A stretch of DNA of 64,000 nucleotides from Diacronema lutheri. Lineage: Eukaryota > Haptophyta > Pavlovophyceae > Pavlovales > Pavlovaceae. The notes under the pieces are model-generated. The model did no database searches. It worked only from the letters and a program-made list of their open reading frames with translations, and was not told the DNA's origin. A program made the translations under genes and the position numbers. The stretch covers positions 2,728,001 through 2,792,000 of the forward strand of contig JAGTXO010000001.1 in assembly GCA_019448385.1 (NCBI GenBank). The letters are read 5' to 3'. Below, one piece after another: positions 33,401 to 43,813 of this stretch; position 1 is the stretch's first letter, and each line of letters opens with the position of its first letter.

Positions 33401-36400
33401 TGAAATCATCGTTTCCAGACCGGCCGGGCACGACGCTGCCGCCATTCGCGGCCGTGAGGTTGGTGAGGTGCGCGTTGAGGTCGACGGCGTTTTGCGTCGC
33501 CGTCGGCAACGCGCGCGTGACGGACCGGATGACGGCGCGCGCCGAGTCGGCGCTGTCTGTGAGCGCGGGCGACGGGCAGAGCGCGGCGACGGCCGTCAAC
33601 GCGAGCGAGCGCACGAGCTCGATGCCCGCAACGAGCCACGGCTGCAAGCACGCATCCATATGCGCGCGTAGCCACGCGCGAGCTTGCGGGAACTCGAGCA
33701 GGAGAGCATGGAGGTAGCGATCCGCGCTGACGAGCGTCTCGCGGTAGCGGCAGGTGTGCGTGGCTTCGACGAGCTGGGAGATGGCGCTCGCGACGCGCTC
33801 GGCGTGCAGCCCGTCGTTGATGCGTAGCAGCGCGACGACCAGCTCGGCGTGCGCGCGCGCCCCGTCGGCCTCGGGCGAGTACGCGCCTCGCGACGCCATC
33901 GTGAGCAGCTCGTGCGACGTCGCGCCGTGCTCGCACGCGTAGAAGGTGGCGAGGGTGTGCACCATTTCCGGGTTCGCGTCGTCGCGCATCAGCCGGAAGA
34001 TGAGCTGCGAGGCGAGGAGCAGCTGACGGTCGGCCGGGTGCAGCCACAGCGGCGGCTCATCCGCAGAACCAAGCGCGCAGCCCGAGCCGACCGCGTGCGA
34101 CCAACCGCCGTCAGGCTCATCGGCGCTCGACTCGCGCGGCGCGCACGAGCGCACGAGCTGCGAGACGAGCGCAAGCACCGGCGCGAGCGCCGGCGAGCTG
34201 AGCGCTTGGCGGTTCGCCATCTTGCTCTTCTTAGTTCGGTGCTGCTGCGTACTGTCCACACTGGCGTGCGCGCCGGCGCCGCTCGCGCCGCACACATCGC
34301 TGGCCGTGCGCGCGCCGCTGCCGCCGCTGCCGCCGATGCAGCCGTCCGCGGCGCTGCTGCCGACGCACAGGTCGACGAGCAGCGGCAGCGCGCGCGCCGC
34401 GAGGAGTAACTGCCGCTCCTCGCGGCCGCTCGCGCACAGGTCGTGCAGAGTCTCGAAGAAGTGGGAAAATGTCCGGTGGTGGGCGGCTGACTCGGGCAGC
34501 AGCCGGACAAACTCATTGAGCACGCTCGCGACCGCGGGCGAGCGCGCCGGCTGCTCGCTGAGCGGCTTCTCAACGACCATCGCCGCGTTCGTCGCGTGCG
34601 CGAGCGCGCTCTCGATACCGCCACCCAAGCCGCCGAGCGCGGGCGCATGCGCGCAACCGAAGGCCTCGCCGCCGCCGCCGCCACCGCCGCCGGCGCCGGC
34701 GTGCGGCTGCGCGGCACGCCACTGTGCGTCGAGTGAGAACAGAGGCAGCTCGTGCTCTCGCAGGACCGTCGCGGCGTGCACGACGAGCGAGCCGAAGAGC
34801 GCGCGCACGTCGCCAACGGTGCAGTGGAGCAGGAGCTGCGCGAGCCACGGCGAGCGACCGCCAAGCTCGAGCAGAAACCAGCGGCACGCCGCGGGCGACA
34901 GGGCAAAGCCGCGCTGGAGCAAGTGGGCCCACTGCGGCGCGGTGCGCTTGTCCTTGGCGTGCGCGAGTGTCTCGGTGAAGAAGCGCGTACCCAGCTCGAT
35001 GGCGATGCACAGCCGTTCCTCGTCAATTGGCTGCGCACCGGACTCGTCAATTGGCTGCGCGCCGGACTCGTCAATTGGCTGCGCGCCGGACTCGTCAATT
35101 GGCTGCGCGCCGGACTCGTCAGCCGCCGGCCGCCAGCCCGCGCCGGTCGGCCTGAGCGCGGGGCGCGTGACCGAACGCGCCTCGCCGTCGTCGTCGTCGG
35201 CGCCGCCCGCGCCAGCGATGCCGTCGTCCGCTTCCTCACCCACGTCCATCGGCGCGGCGCCCGAGCGCGGCGACGGCCCGCCGCTGCGCGCTCCGTTCGC
35301 TGCGCGCTCACCGCCACCGCCCGCTCCACGCGCGCCGCTGGCGCGTGCGTTGCTGCCGTGCGCGGGCGCGCTGCTCAGTAGCATCTGCGCGACGAGCTGC
35401 TGCGCGAAGTGGAAGTAGCTTTCGTCGAAGATCTGACGGTCGTGGAAGAAGCGCGCGTTCTCCGCCCACACTTGCTCGAAGAGCTCGGTGGGCATCTCGC
35501 TCGCGCCCGCGGCGACCGCCTCGACCGGCGTCGGCGCAAGCGTCGGCGGTGGCGGTTGGAGCGGCGGTTGGAGCGGCGGTTGGAGCGGCGGTTGCGGCGG
35601 TTGCGGCGGCGGCGACGCGCGCTGCTCGTAGAAGAGGAGGTACGCGGAGTGCGTCTTCAGCAACCATCGCTGCACGTTCCTCTCCTGCGCCGCGTCCCAC
35701 TGCGTCACCGCCTCCAACCCGCCGTGCGTGCAGCGCGGGATGTCGGCAACGTCAAACTCGTCGACGGCCATGTCGTTGAAGCTGAGCCAGCGAGCAGCCG
35801 GCCGGCCGGGCGCGGGCGCGCGCTCCTTGATATACGAGTAGTAGTGCCCGGAATCGGCCGTACCCGTATGTACAAGGATTCCGTGCAGGTCGTAAACGTA
35901 GCCATCGTGAGGCGTGGGCGTGGGCGTGGGCGCGACGCGCGGGGTTTGCGCGGGCTGCGACGGCCCCGCGCCTGCGCCAACGCTGCCGCCATTCTCCGCC
36001 AGCGCGCGCGCGCCGCCGTCGTCTGCGCCTCCCTCGTCGTCGTCATCTGCGCGCGCCACGTCGCGCACGGCGGCCGCGTCGAGCTCAGCTCGGCCCTCCT
36101 TCGTGTAAGGCCACATGTCGACAGTCATGGGCACCTCACACAGGTCGTTCACCTGTGCGGCGAGGCAGGGCGACGCGGCGCGCGGCCGGGCGCGCGCGGA
36201 GGGTGAGGGGCGGTGAGGTGGGGTGTGGGGTGTTGGGGGGGCATCAAGCCGCGCGGCGCACAGCGCACGGTCCCTGGCGGTCCCTGGCGGGCAACTGTGC
36301 TCGTGCGGGGCTCGGCCGAGCGGCCGCGCGCGGCTGCGCGGCTCTTTGCGCCGACCTTCACTTTTTTCATCTGGTCGTAATCAAACTCGAAACGCTTGAG

Positions 36401-39400
36401 GTGCAGGATGAGCGTGCGCGGCAAAGACTTCACGCAGCACCGCTTCAGCGCCTCGACGTGCTTGCCGCACTCCTCGCACCAATACCGGTTGTCACCGTCC
36501 AGCATCTCGCCCTGCACGAACGCATCCAGCGACTCGAGCACCGAGCGCTTGCCCTTCACGTCGAGCTGCAGCGCGAAGAAGCTCTCGTCGCGCTCGGACG
36601 TGTGCGAGCACGAGTCGGATCGGCCGAGCACCTGCGCGACGAAGGCGCGCGCTCGCGGTCAGCACGCCCATATCAGTCACACCGCGCGCGAGCCGCGCGC
36701 CGGGCCTCGCCGCGCGCGCGCGGCGGACGCGAGCGCCCAGACGCGCTCGTGCGCGCGCGCGCGCGCCTGATTGACGGTCTCGCCGCCGAATAGCGACTTG
36801 AGCAGGCTGGGCTGGTCCGTGCGACGGAGCGCCAGCTCGAGCTTCTCGAAGAGCAGGTTGAAGAACTCGTCCACGTCCATCTGCACGCCCGTGTTGATTG
36901 CTAGGCCGTCATAATCGCGATACGCGCCTGCGAACGCCGCGGTGTCGTAATAACGCTTCTCGAGCTCGCGCAGCGAGCCGAGCATCGCCTGGAGCTGCAC
37001 GAGCAAATTCATCGCCTCCTCCTCCTGCGCCTGCGTCGCCGCCGTGGCGGAGGCGCCGCCGCCGACGCTGCCGGTCGGCGCGGCCGCGTCGGCGGCGGCG
37101 CCGCCTTCGGCGCGCGCGGCCGCGCGCGCGCTGAGCGAGTCCGGGTCGAGGCGAAGGCGCAGGACTGCGCGCTCAAACTCTGGCACCATCCGAAACTGCT
37201 GCAGCAGCGAGTTCATGTAGCACGTTGCGCCCAGGTTGCGCAAGCCCACGTACCCGCATGGTGACTTGTCCAGCATGGCGGGCGCGTAATGCCACTGCGC
37301 GCGACTCTCACCTCCCGCGTGCTGCGGAATCATCAGGCGCGCGAGCGCGACCTGGTTGCGCGGGCAGTCGCACGCGAGCTCGCGCAGCGAGGCGAACGTC
37401 ACCTTGCGCGATGCGGCCGTCTTGCACCGCGGCGGCGGGTGTGGCGCGCCGCGCGCGCCCGCGCCGGCAGCCGCGGCGCGCAGCTGCTCGGCGGTCGGGA
37501 TCTCGAAGAGGTCGTTGAAGAGCTCGCGCAGCAGCCAGTCGTCCTCCTTGAGCGTGCCGTCCGCGCGCAGCAGCGTCGTGAGCATCTGCACGAGCCCGAC
37601 GAAGATCCGGTCCTCCACTGTCGGGTGGCGCGCCTCGACGATCGGCGCCGCGCGCAGGCGATCGCACACGTCCGTGTACATGTGCCGCACGTCCGCAGGC
37701 GAGAGGATCGCGGGCTTCGCAGCGCACGCCATGGTGACGGCGCAGGTGAGCAGATCAAAGCACTGCACGACGTGCTCGGGCGGCGCCGCGCACATCTGTG
37801 CCAAATGCGAAACGAGCGTGCGCACGAGCGGGAGGAGGAAGGGCGACGCGACTTCCGGGAAAGTACCGCTACCCGCGTCCGCGCGCGCGCGCTCGCGCGC
37901 CGCGCGCGTAGGCGCGCCGCTCGCCATCGCGAGCGTACACAGCGCCGACGCGGCGCGGCAGCGCAGCGCGGCCACCTGGCAGCGCAGCAGGCACGTGTCG
38001 ACAAGCACGCTGAGCACGGCGAATATGCCGCCGCCCGCGGCGTCGCAAATGCGCGCGAGCGCGCGCGCGCCCGGCGCGGCGTGCACGCTCGCGGCGGGCA
38101 CGGGCGGCGTGACGCTCCGCTCGCCGGCGGCGGAGGCGGCAGAGGCGGACGCGGACGCTGCGGTGGAGCTGGCCGCATGCGTCGAGACCGCGGCGGACAC
38201 GCCGGCGGACATGTCGTCTGCGACGAGCGGAAGGTGTGCGCCGTCGTCGCCGGCCGCGCCGCCGTCCCCGCACGGCCGGGCTCGCGTCGAGCGCGCGGCG
38301 CGCGCGGCGCGCACGCCTGCGATGGCAATGGCGACAAGGAGGCGCAGGCCGCAGCTGACGATCTCCGCATCGTTGTCCTCGCTGCCCTCCGCCGCGTCCG
38401 CAGAGCGCGTCTGCTCGCCGGCGTCCGGCTCCCTCGCATCGCCGCCGGCCGCGTCGCAGGCCACGTCGCCGACCGAGCCGGCGCATGGCGCAGTGCCTAG
38501 CGCGCACTTGGGCGCGCCATCGCACGCGACGCACTGCACGAGCGCAAGCAGCGTGTCGGCGAGCGGCGAGGTGAGGCACGCGTCGTGGATCGCGAGCCGC
38601 GCCGCGCGCAGCCGATCGTCGCCGCCGCCGCCGGCGCCAAAGCCGCCGCCAAAGCCGGCGCCAAAGCCGCCGGCTGCGTCATCCGCGCAGGCGGACGCGG
38701 CCCCGTCGTCGTCGTCGCCGACGTCCAGCGTCGCAACGGTTCGCTCGTCAAGCCACGGAGGCCACGTGGCCGGCAAGCCATACGTCGGCGTCTCGTCCAC
38801 GCGCGTGGCAAGCTGCAGGAGCAACTTTAAAAGCAGCGCGAGGCATGCGCGCCTCTGCGGCCCGCGCTCGCGTGCGAGGAGGCCGACGCCATGCTCATTC
38901 AGGATGGCGATCAGCCGGCTCACGCCGCCGCGCGCAACGAAGGCATCGCGCCACGCGACGCTCGCGGGGCGGCCAGGCACGCCCGGCTGCGCCGCGTCCG
39001 CCGTCTCGCCGGCGTTGGCGCCGCCATCGCCGCCCCCGTCGCCTACCGCGCGCGCGCCTGGCGTGCCGGGCGCGTCGAATGCGTCGCGAGGCGACGCCCC
39101 CTCGTCCGCGGGCAGGAGCGCGTCAGCGACCTGCAGCGCGTACAGCAGGCGGAACGACGAAGTGGCATCGAAGAGCCGCTCCCACGAGACCGGCGCCTCT
39201 GCATTCGCAGCCACCGCCGCGGCCGCGCTCGCGCCGCGCGCGGGCTCGCCGCCGGCCGGCGCGCGCGCCCCCCCCAAGTGCTCGTTGCCGTTACTGCAGT
39301 TGCCGTAACTGCAGTTGCCGTTACTGCGCACGCCGTTCCCGATCGCTCGCATCTCCGCGAGCAGGCGCGGGTCGGTGGGCAGGTTCATCAGCAGCTGCCA

Positions 39401-42400
39401 CGTGCGCGCGCTCACGTTGTCGTCGCCGAGGATGAGGAGCGCGAGCAGCGTCGTGAAATTCGCGGGGGTAGCGACGAGCGCGCGCGCGGGCGTGAGCGAT
39501 GGCGGGCACGGCGGCGGCGGTGGTTGCGCGACGGCGGCGGCGGCGGAAGCGGAGGCGTTGTCGTCAACGCCGGCATCGGCGCGCGCGCCATCGCCCTCGT
39601 CGTAGTCCACGTCCATCGGCCTCTGCTGCTGCTGCTGCTGCTGCTGCTGCGCCGCGCCCTGCGCCGCGCCCTGCGCCGCGGTCTGTACACGCGGGCGGTC
39701 GATCTCGTCGCGCGCGGTCGCGGCCGCGCCCGAGCGGCGCGCCGCGGCGCGCCGCTCGCCGCCCTTGTGCGCGCCGCCGCCCTTGGAGCTGGTGGCGCCC
39801 GTCGGCTGCGCCGCCGCCGCCCGGCGCATCACGTGCACGAGCTGCAAGTTGTGCACGCGCAACTCGGCGAGCGTCGGGCTGTCGTCCTTGAGCTCCTTGC
39901 CCGCGGTAATCATGCGCGTCATGCTCGGCTGGTCGCCCGGCCCGCGCGGTTGGTCGCCGAGCAGCCGCCAGGCGCGCGCGCGCAGCGCGCCGACCGTTTC
40001 GTGCGCGTAAATGCTCAGCTCACATTTGGCGCCACCGATGATTTGAATGCCGAGCTTGAGGCGTGGCCCGCGCAGCGCGGCGCAATGCCTTCGAAGCGCG
40101 GCGGCGCGCGCGGCGCTGACGGGCGCGCCTGCCGCGTCGCTCGCGCCGCGCGGCTCGTCGACGAAGGCCTGCAGCATCGCAAGGCAGCGGCGGATGCGCC
40201 TCGCCTCGCCGCTCGCCGCGCGCGCCACGCCCGTGCTGATTCGACCCGCACATTCCGACAAGGCCACAAAGCAGTTACGCACGAGCGCCTCTCGCATCGT
40301 CTCCGCGTCCGCGCCGAGCGCGCGCGGCTGGATCGCGTGGTGCAGCCGGATGAGGAAGGCGATCGCGCGCGCGCCGACCGTCTCGTCCTCCGCGTCGAGC
40401 GCAATCAGCCACACCGTCTCCATGCCTAGGGGCTGCGAATGCACCACCGCGAACCGACGGGCGCCACCCCCGCCTCCGCCTGCGCCTCCGCCGGTCAAGC
40501 CGCCGCCCACGCTGGCGCCGTCGGCGCTCGCGCCGCCGGCCGCCGCGCCCGTCGGCTCGAGCGCGATCCTCTGCTCCTGTCGGTTGACTGCGACAAAGAG
40601 CGATTCAAACATCGAGTAGCAATGCGCAGAGACGCGGGAGAAGGGTGCAAGCGCGCCAAAGCACGTTTCAAACGCGTGCCGGCAGAGCGCGGGCGTGAGC
40701 GAACCGTCACGCAGCGCGAGCTGCTGCAGCCAGCAGCACATCAGGTCGCTCTCCTCGCCGCACACCGGCCGGAGCGCGAGGCAGCCCCAAAGGACGTCAA
40801 GCTGCGCACACGACATTTCGACAGTTACGCTGCCCGTAACGGCGACCGTGAGGAAGTCAAGGCGCTGCTGCACGTGCGCGAGGTGCTCGGCCTTGGCCTC
40901 GGGCGGAAGGTCGTCCCAGCTCGCGCCCACGCCCGCCGCATCGCCGCTTCCTCCGCCGCTTCCTCCGCCCTCATCCGCTTGGCGCACGAGCACGCGCGCG
41001 CGCGCGCCCGCGTGGAAGTGCGAAAACTCGGCGACGCACTTTGCGACGAGGCCATGGCGAGCATCGAGCTCGGCGAGCGTGGCACCGAGCGCGTCGACGC
41101 GCTTCCGCCCCTTGCCCGTCGGTGCGGGCAGCGCGTGCAACACGCGCGTGATCAGCCGTAACGCCTGCGGCACCGACGAGCATCGTTCGATGTTGCTCAA
41201 CGCGAGCTCGAGGTAGACAGGCTGCTGCGGCACGCAGTAGACCCACGCGAGAAGCTCGAGCGCGTAGTTGAGCGAGAGCGCGCGCAGCTCGGCGCCAAGC
41301 GGCGACTCGTCCTGCGCGAGCTCCCACAGCATCGCGAGGCCATACCACCGCCGCTCGGCAGGCGGTGCGCTTTGGTTCGCTGACGACACGATGGCGGAGA
41401 AGGCGAAATTGCGCAGAAGGGCAAGCCGGTGCTTGTCAAAGTCGTCGCGCGCGAGGCCGCAGATGCGCGCCTCGACAAAGGCGAGCTGCGCCGCCGGCAG
41501 CAGCGGCGTCAGGTCGATGAGGACGCCGTAGACTGCGAGTGCCACGCTCTCGTGCTTGCGCGTCGCCGCGTCGCATATCTGCGAGACGTGCGTGTTCGTG
41601 AGCGCGCCCTGCAGCGTGGCGAACTTGAGGACGTCCGAGCAGCGCTTGAGCAGCTGCACGTGCAAGTTGTCGCCGAAGAGGTAATCAATCACGCGCTCGT
41701 CCAACAGCCACTTCGCGATCGCGCCCGCCGGCAGCCATCGCTCGCCCTCCGCGACCTCGACGGCCGCCGCGACCGCCGCGACCGCGCCGACCGCGCCGGC
41801 CGCGCCGGTGAGGTCGAGGCGAGGTGGGACGCCCGTGTGCTGCTGCGCCGGCAGCTGCGCGGCCTGCGCGTGCTGCGTACGCTGCGCGGCGTGGACGAGC
41901 TCGTGCCGGCGAAGGCACTGCGTGCACCGCTCGCGAATCTCCAGAAGGCCGCTCAGCCTGCGCTCGAGGAAGGGCGACTGAAGCGCCTTTAGACCCCATT
42001 GCAGCAGGACGAGCTCGTACGCGCGCGTCCGATCGGGCAGCTCGGCGGCGGCTGCGAGGCAGTCGACGTCGCGCACGGCCTCGAGAACGGTCTTGCGGTC
42101 CTCGACTTTGAGCTGTGCGTGGCTCATGCCGCGCACGCGCGCGTAGAGCGCGCGACGGCCCTCGCGAGCGAAGCGCGCGAGCACGCGCAGCTTGAGCGCG
42201 TGGCGCACGCGGATAAGCGGCCGAAGCAGCAGTCGGCACGTCGCGAGGCTCGGCGGCGGCTCGGCGTGCGCAAGCTGCGCGAGCAGCGCGTCAAAGCCAC
42301 CCGCGCGGTGGAAAGCGTTCACGTGTGCAAGGAACGTGTGGTGCAACCCCTCGAACGAGCACTGCGCGGCCGAGCGGGCGCGCAACGCGGCGCGGCGCGC

Positions 42401-43715
42401 GTCGGCGGGCGAGCGCGCGCGCGTGAGCACGGCGTGCACGCCGCAGCGCGGATCGGGGACGAGCAAAGCCGCAGGATCGGGCGGGAGGGGCGGGCCCGCT
42501 CGGCCGCACACGGGGGCGGTACGTACCGTGATGGTCCCGTTGCCGCTCGATCCGGCGCCTCGGCCGGACTGCGCCGCGCTCGCGCGCTCGGGCGACGCGG
42601 CGCGCGAGCCGTCGTCCGCGTCGCTTCCGTCCTCCCCTGACTGAGATTCGTCAGTTGACTCGTCGGTTTCATGGTTGACCGGGTCCGGGGCGTCCTGCGG
42701 CGCGCGCGCGCGCGCGCGCGCGCGCGCCAAGTGGCGGTTGCGGTGGCGTGCGCGCTCGGGAAGCAGGGTGAGCGCGGGAAACGGCGCCACGCCACGCCAT
42801 GGTAGACACTTGAGCGGCGCGCGCGCGCAGGGGGGGTGGGGGGGGGTTCGAAATCCCTTTCTTGTGCTCCGCCACGCGCCCTGGCCACCGACGCGCACTT
42901 GGAAGCGAGGGTCGACCCGCGCGCCGCAGAAGACCCTCGCCGCACCGCGCCCTCTGCCCCCGGCCCCCGCCGCGCGCACACGCGCAGCCGGCCCGGCACG
43001 GACGAGTCGGCCCGCTGCGCCTTACGAGGCGGGTCGGTAAGAAGAAGGGCGTGTTCTCCGTGAAGACACGCGAGACGGCGTCGACCGTCTCGTATCGCCC
43101 CTGCGCGATCTGCTCCGCTGCGAGGCTGATGATCTGCGCGACCAGCTCGTTCAACTCCGCAACGGTCTGCGCGTGCAGGTCCCGCCGCCTGCACGCGCAC
43201 GCGCACGCGCGCGCGCGAGCGCGTCGCGCCGAATGCCGCGACACGTGTCGGCGCAGCGGTGAGCTGAAACCCATGCGCAGGCCCACGGCGTGCGCGAGGG
43301 AGCGCAAGCCGCGCGAAGCGAAGGCGGCCCCGCCTACGGTCGCGTTCGCGCGGGCGAGACGCGCAACGGCGGGCTGCCACAGCGAGCGGCGTGCCTGTAC
43401 TTCAAGAACTGGGTCGTGCACTTTGGTAAGTACGTGCGTGAGATGAATGCCGCCTCCTCCTCCGGCACGAGGTCCCCGTGCATCTCCTCGACGAGCTGCC
43501 GCAGCTCCAGCACCGCAGGCCGTGGGTCATCTGCGCGCCCGCGCCCGCGCGTGCGGCCAGGTCGTGAACGCGCCCGCGCGCGCATGACGTCGCGCGTGGT
43601 GCGCGGACATGCGCAGCCGGGAGCCGGTGGTGCCAGCGCGCGCACCCATCGTGCGCAGCCGCTGTTCGATCGAGAATGCCGCCTGCGCGTAGTCTCCGAG
43701 CGGGAGGGTCGCCAT
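30404..43715 (-). CDS. Giant ubiquitin-specific protease, USP9X/USP24-like
   Basis: Ten exons: 43715-43646, 43530-43434, 43188-43026, 42694-36767, 36631-36356, 36152-33231, 33014-32871, 32728-32190, 31951-31849, 31525-30404. They sum to 3,788 codons with no break, which supports the model; exons 2-3 are the least certain. The N-terminal half is armadillo/HEAT-like helices with an internal ubiquitin-like domain (about 40045-39800; LGIQIIGGAKCELSIYAHE). The peptidase domain starts at GLRNLGATCYMNSLLQQ (nucleophile codon 37222-37220, residue 1935), continues with WCEECGKHVEALKRC fingers and HLKRFEFDYD, and ends with TADSGHYYSY (His near residue 2281) and FNDMAVDEFD. A long helical C-terminal arm follows. 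It cleaves ubiquitin from substrates; size and layout match the USP9X/USP24 group. Confidence 0.92.
31526..31848 (-). repeat. USP intron with GGCGCGTG-type repeats and poly-C
   Basis: This 323-bp intron contains an irregular array of GCGCGTGGCGCGCGG units (about 31620-31755 on the plus strand) and two homopolymer runs near 31780-31817 that are C in the transcript. The array would be stop-free in several frames, so it can create false reading frames. Confidence 0.75.
33015..33230 (-). other. GC-AG intron in USP gene
   Basis: Exon end GAG TCG AAG AAG is followed by GCAAGC, close to the GCAAGT consensus of GC donors; acceptor GCGGCAG precedes GAG TTG CTC. The joined protein reads VDESKKELLALWLL in frame. 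No GT donor near the boundary keeps the frame. Confidence 0.85.
35021..35120 (-). repeat. 24-bp coding minisatellite, DESGAQPI repeats
   Basis: Four near-identical 24-bp units encode DESGAQPI repeats inside the USP peptidase C-terminal insert. The unit is a multiple of three, so copy changes keep the frame. A shorter 12-bp array (LQPP repeats, about 35550-35600) and a polyglutamine run (about 39620-39650) occur in the same protein. Confidence 0.9.
36632..36766 (-). other. GC-AG intron in USP gene, inside peptidase domain
   Basis: Exon end GTC AAT CAG is followed by GCGCGCGCG; the acceptor is CGCGCAG before GTG CTC GGC. Joining gives GGETVNQVLGRSDSCSHTSERDESF, where USP peptidases normally continue. 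Reading through reaches a stop, so removal is required. Confidence 0.85.
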
Positions 43716-43813
43716 CCTCCGCTCGCGCGCGCGTTGTGAAGGGCGAACCGGGAAGATTGGGGGGGAAAGCAGGAATGGCTGCCCCGCGCGTGTGAGGGAA
43801 CGCGCGAGGAGCG
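43716..43813. promoter_or_regulatory. Shared promoter region, USP / CDK
   Basis: 98 bp between divergent start codons, including GGGAAGATTGGGGGGGAAAG near 43750. No TATA-like element is visible. Confidence 0.4.

Noticed and set aside
42840-42862. tRNA T-loop-like GGGGTTCGAAATCCC
   Set aside because: No matching D-arm, anticodon arm or acceptor stem could be found around it, and it lies in a USP intron with G-rich filler.
43189-43421. Extra USP exon reading ARRSLWQPAVARLARANATV
   Set aside because: Joining 43434 directly to 43188 keeps the full frame, and the extra segment has poorer codon use and no acceptor in phase; kept as the main uncertainty of that model.
25445-43715. A ubiquitin-themed gene cluster (DUF3638, Ubl-MFS, USP)
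   Set aside because: The intervening genes are unrelated housekeeping genes and neighbours alternate strand; proximity is probably chance.
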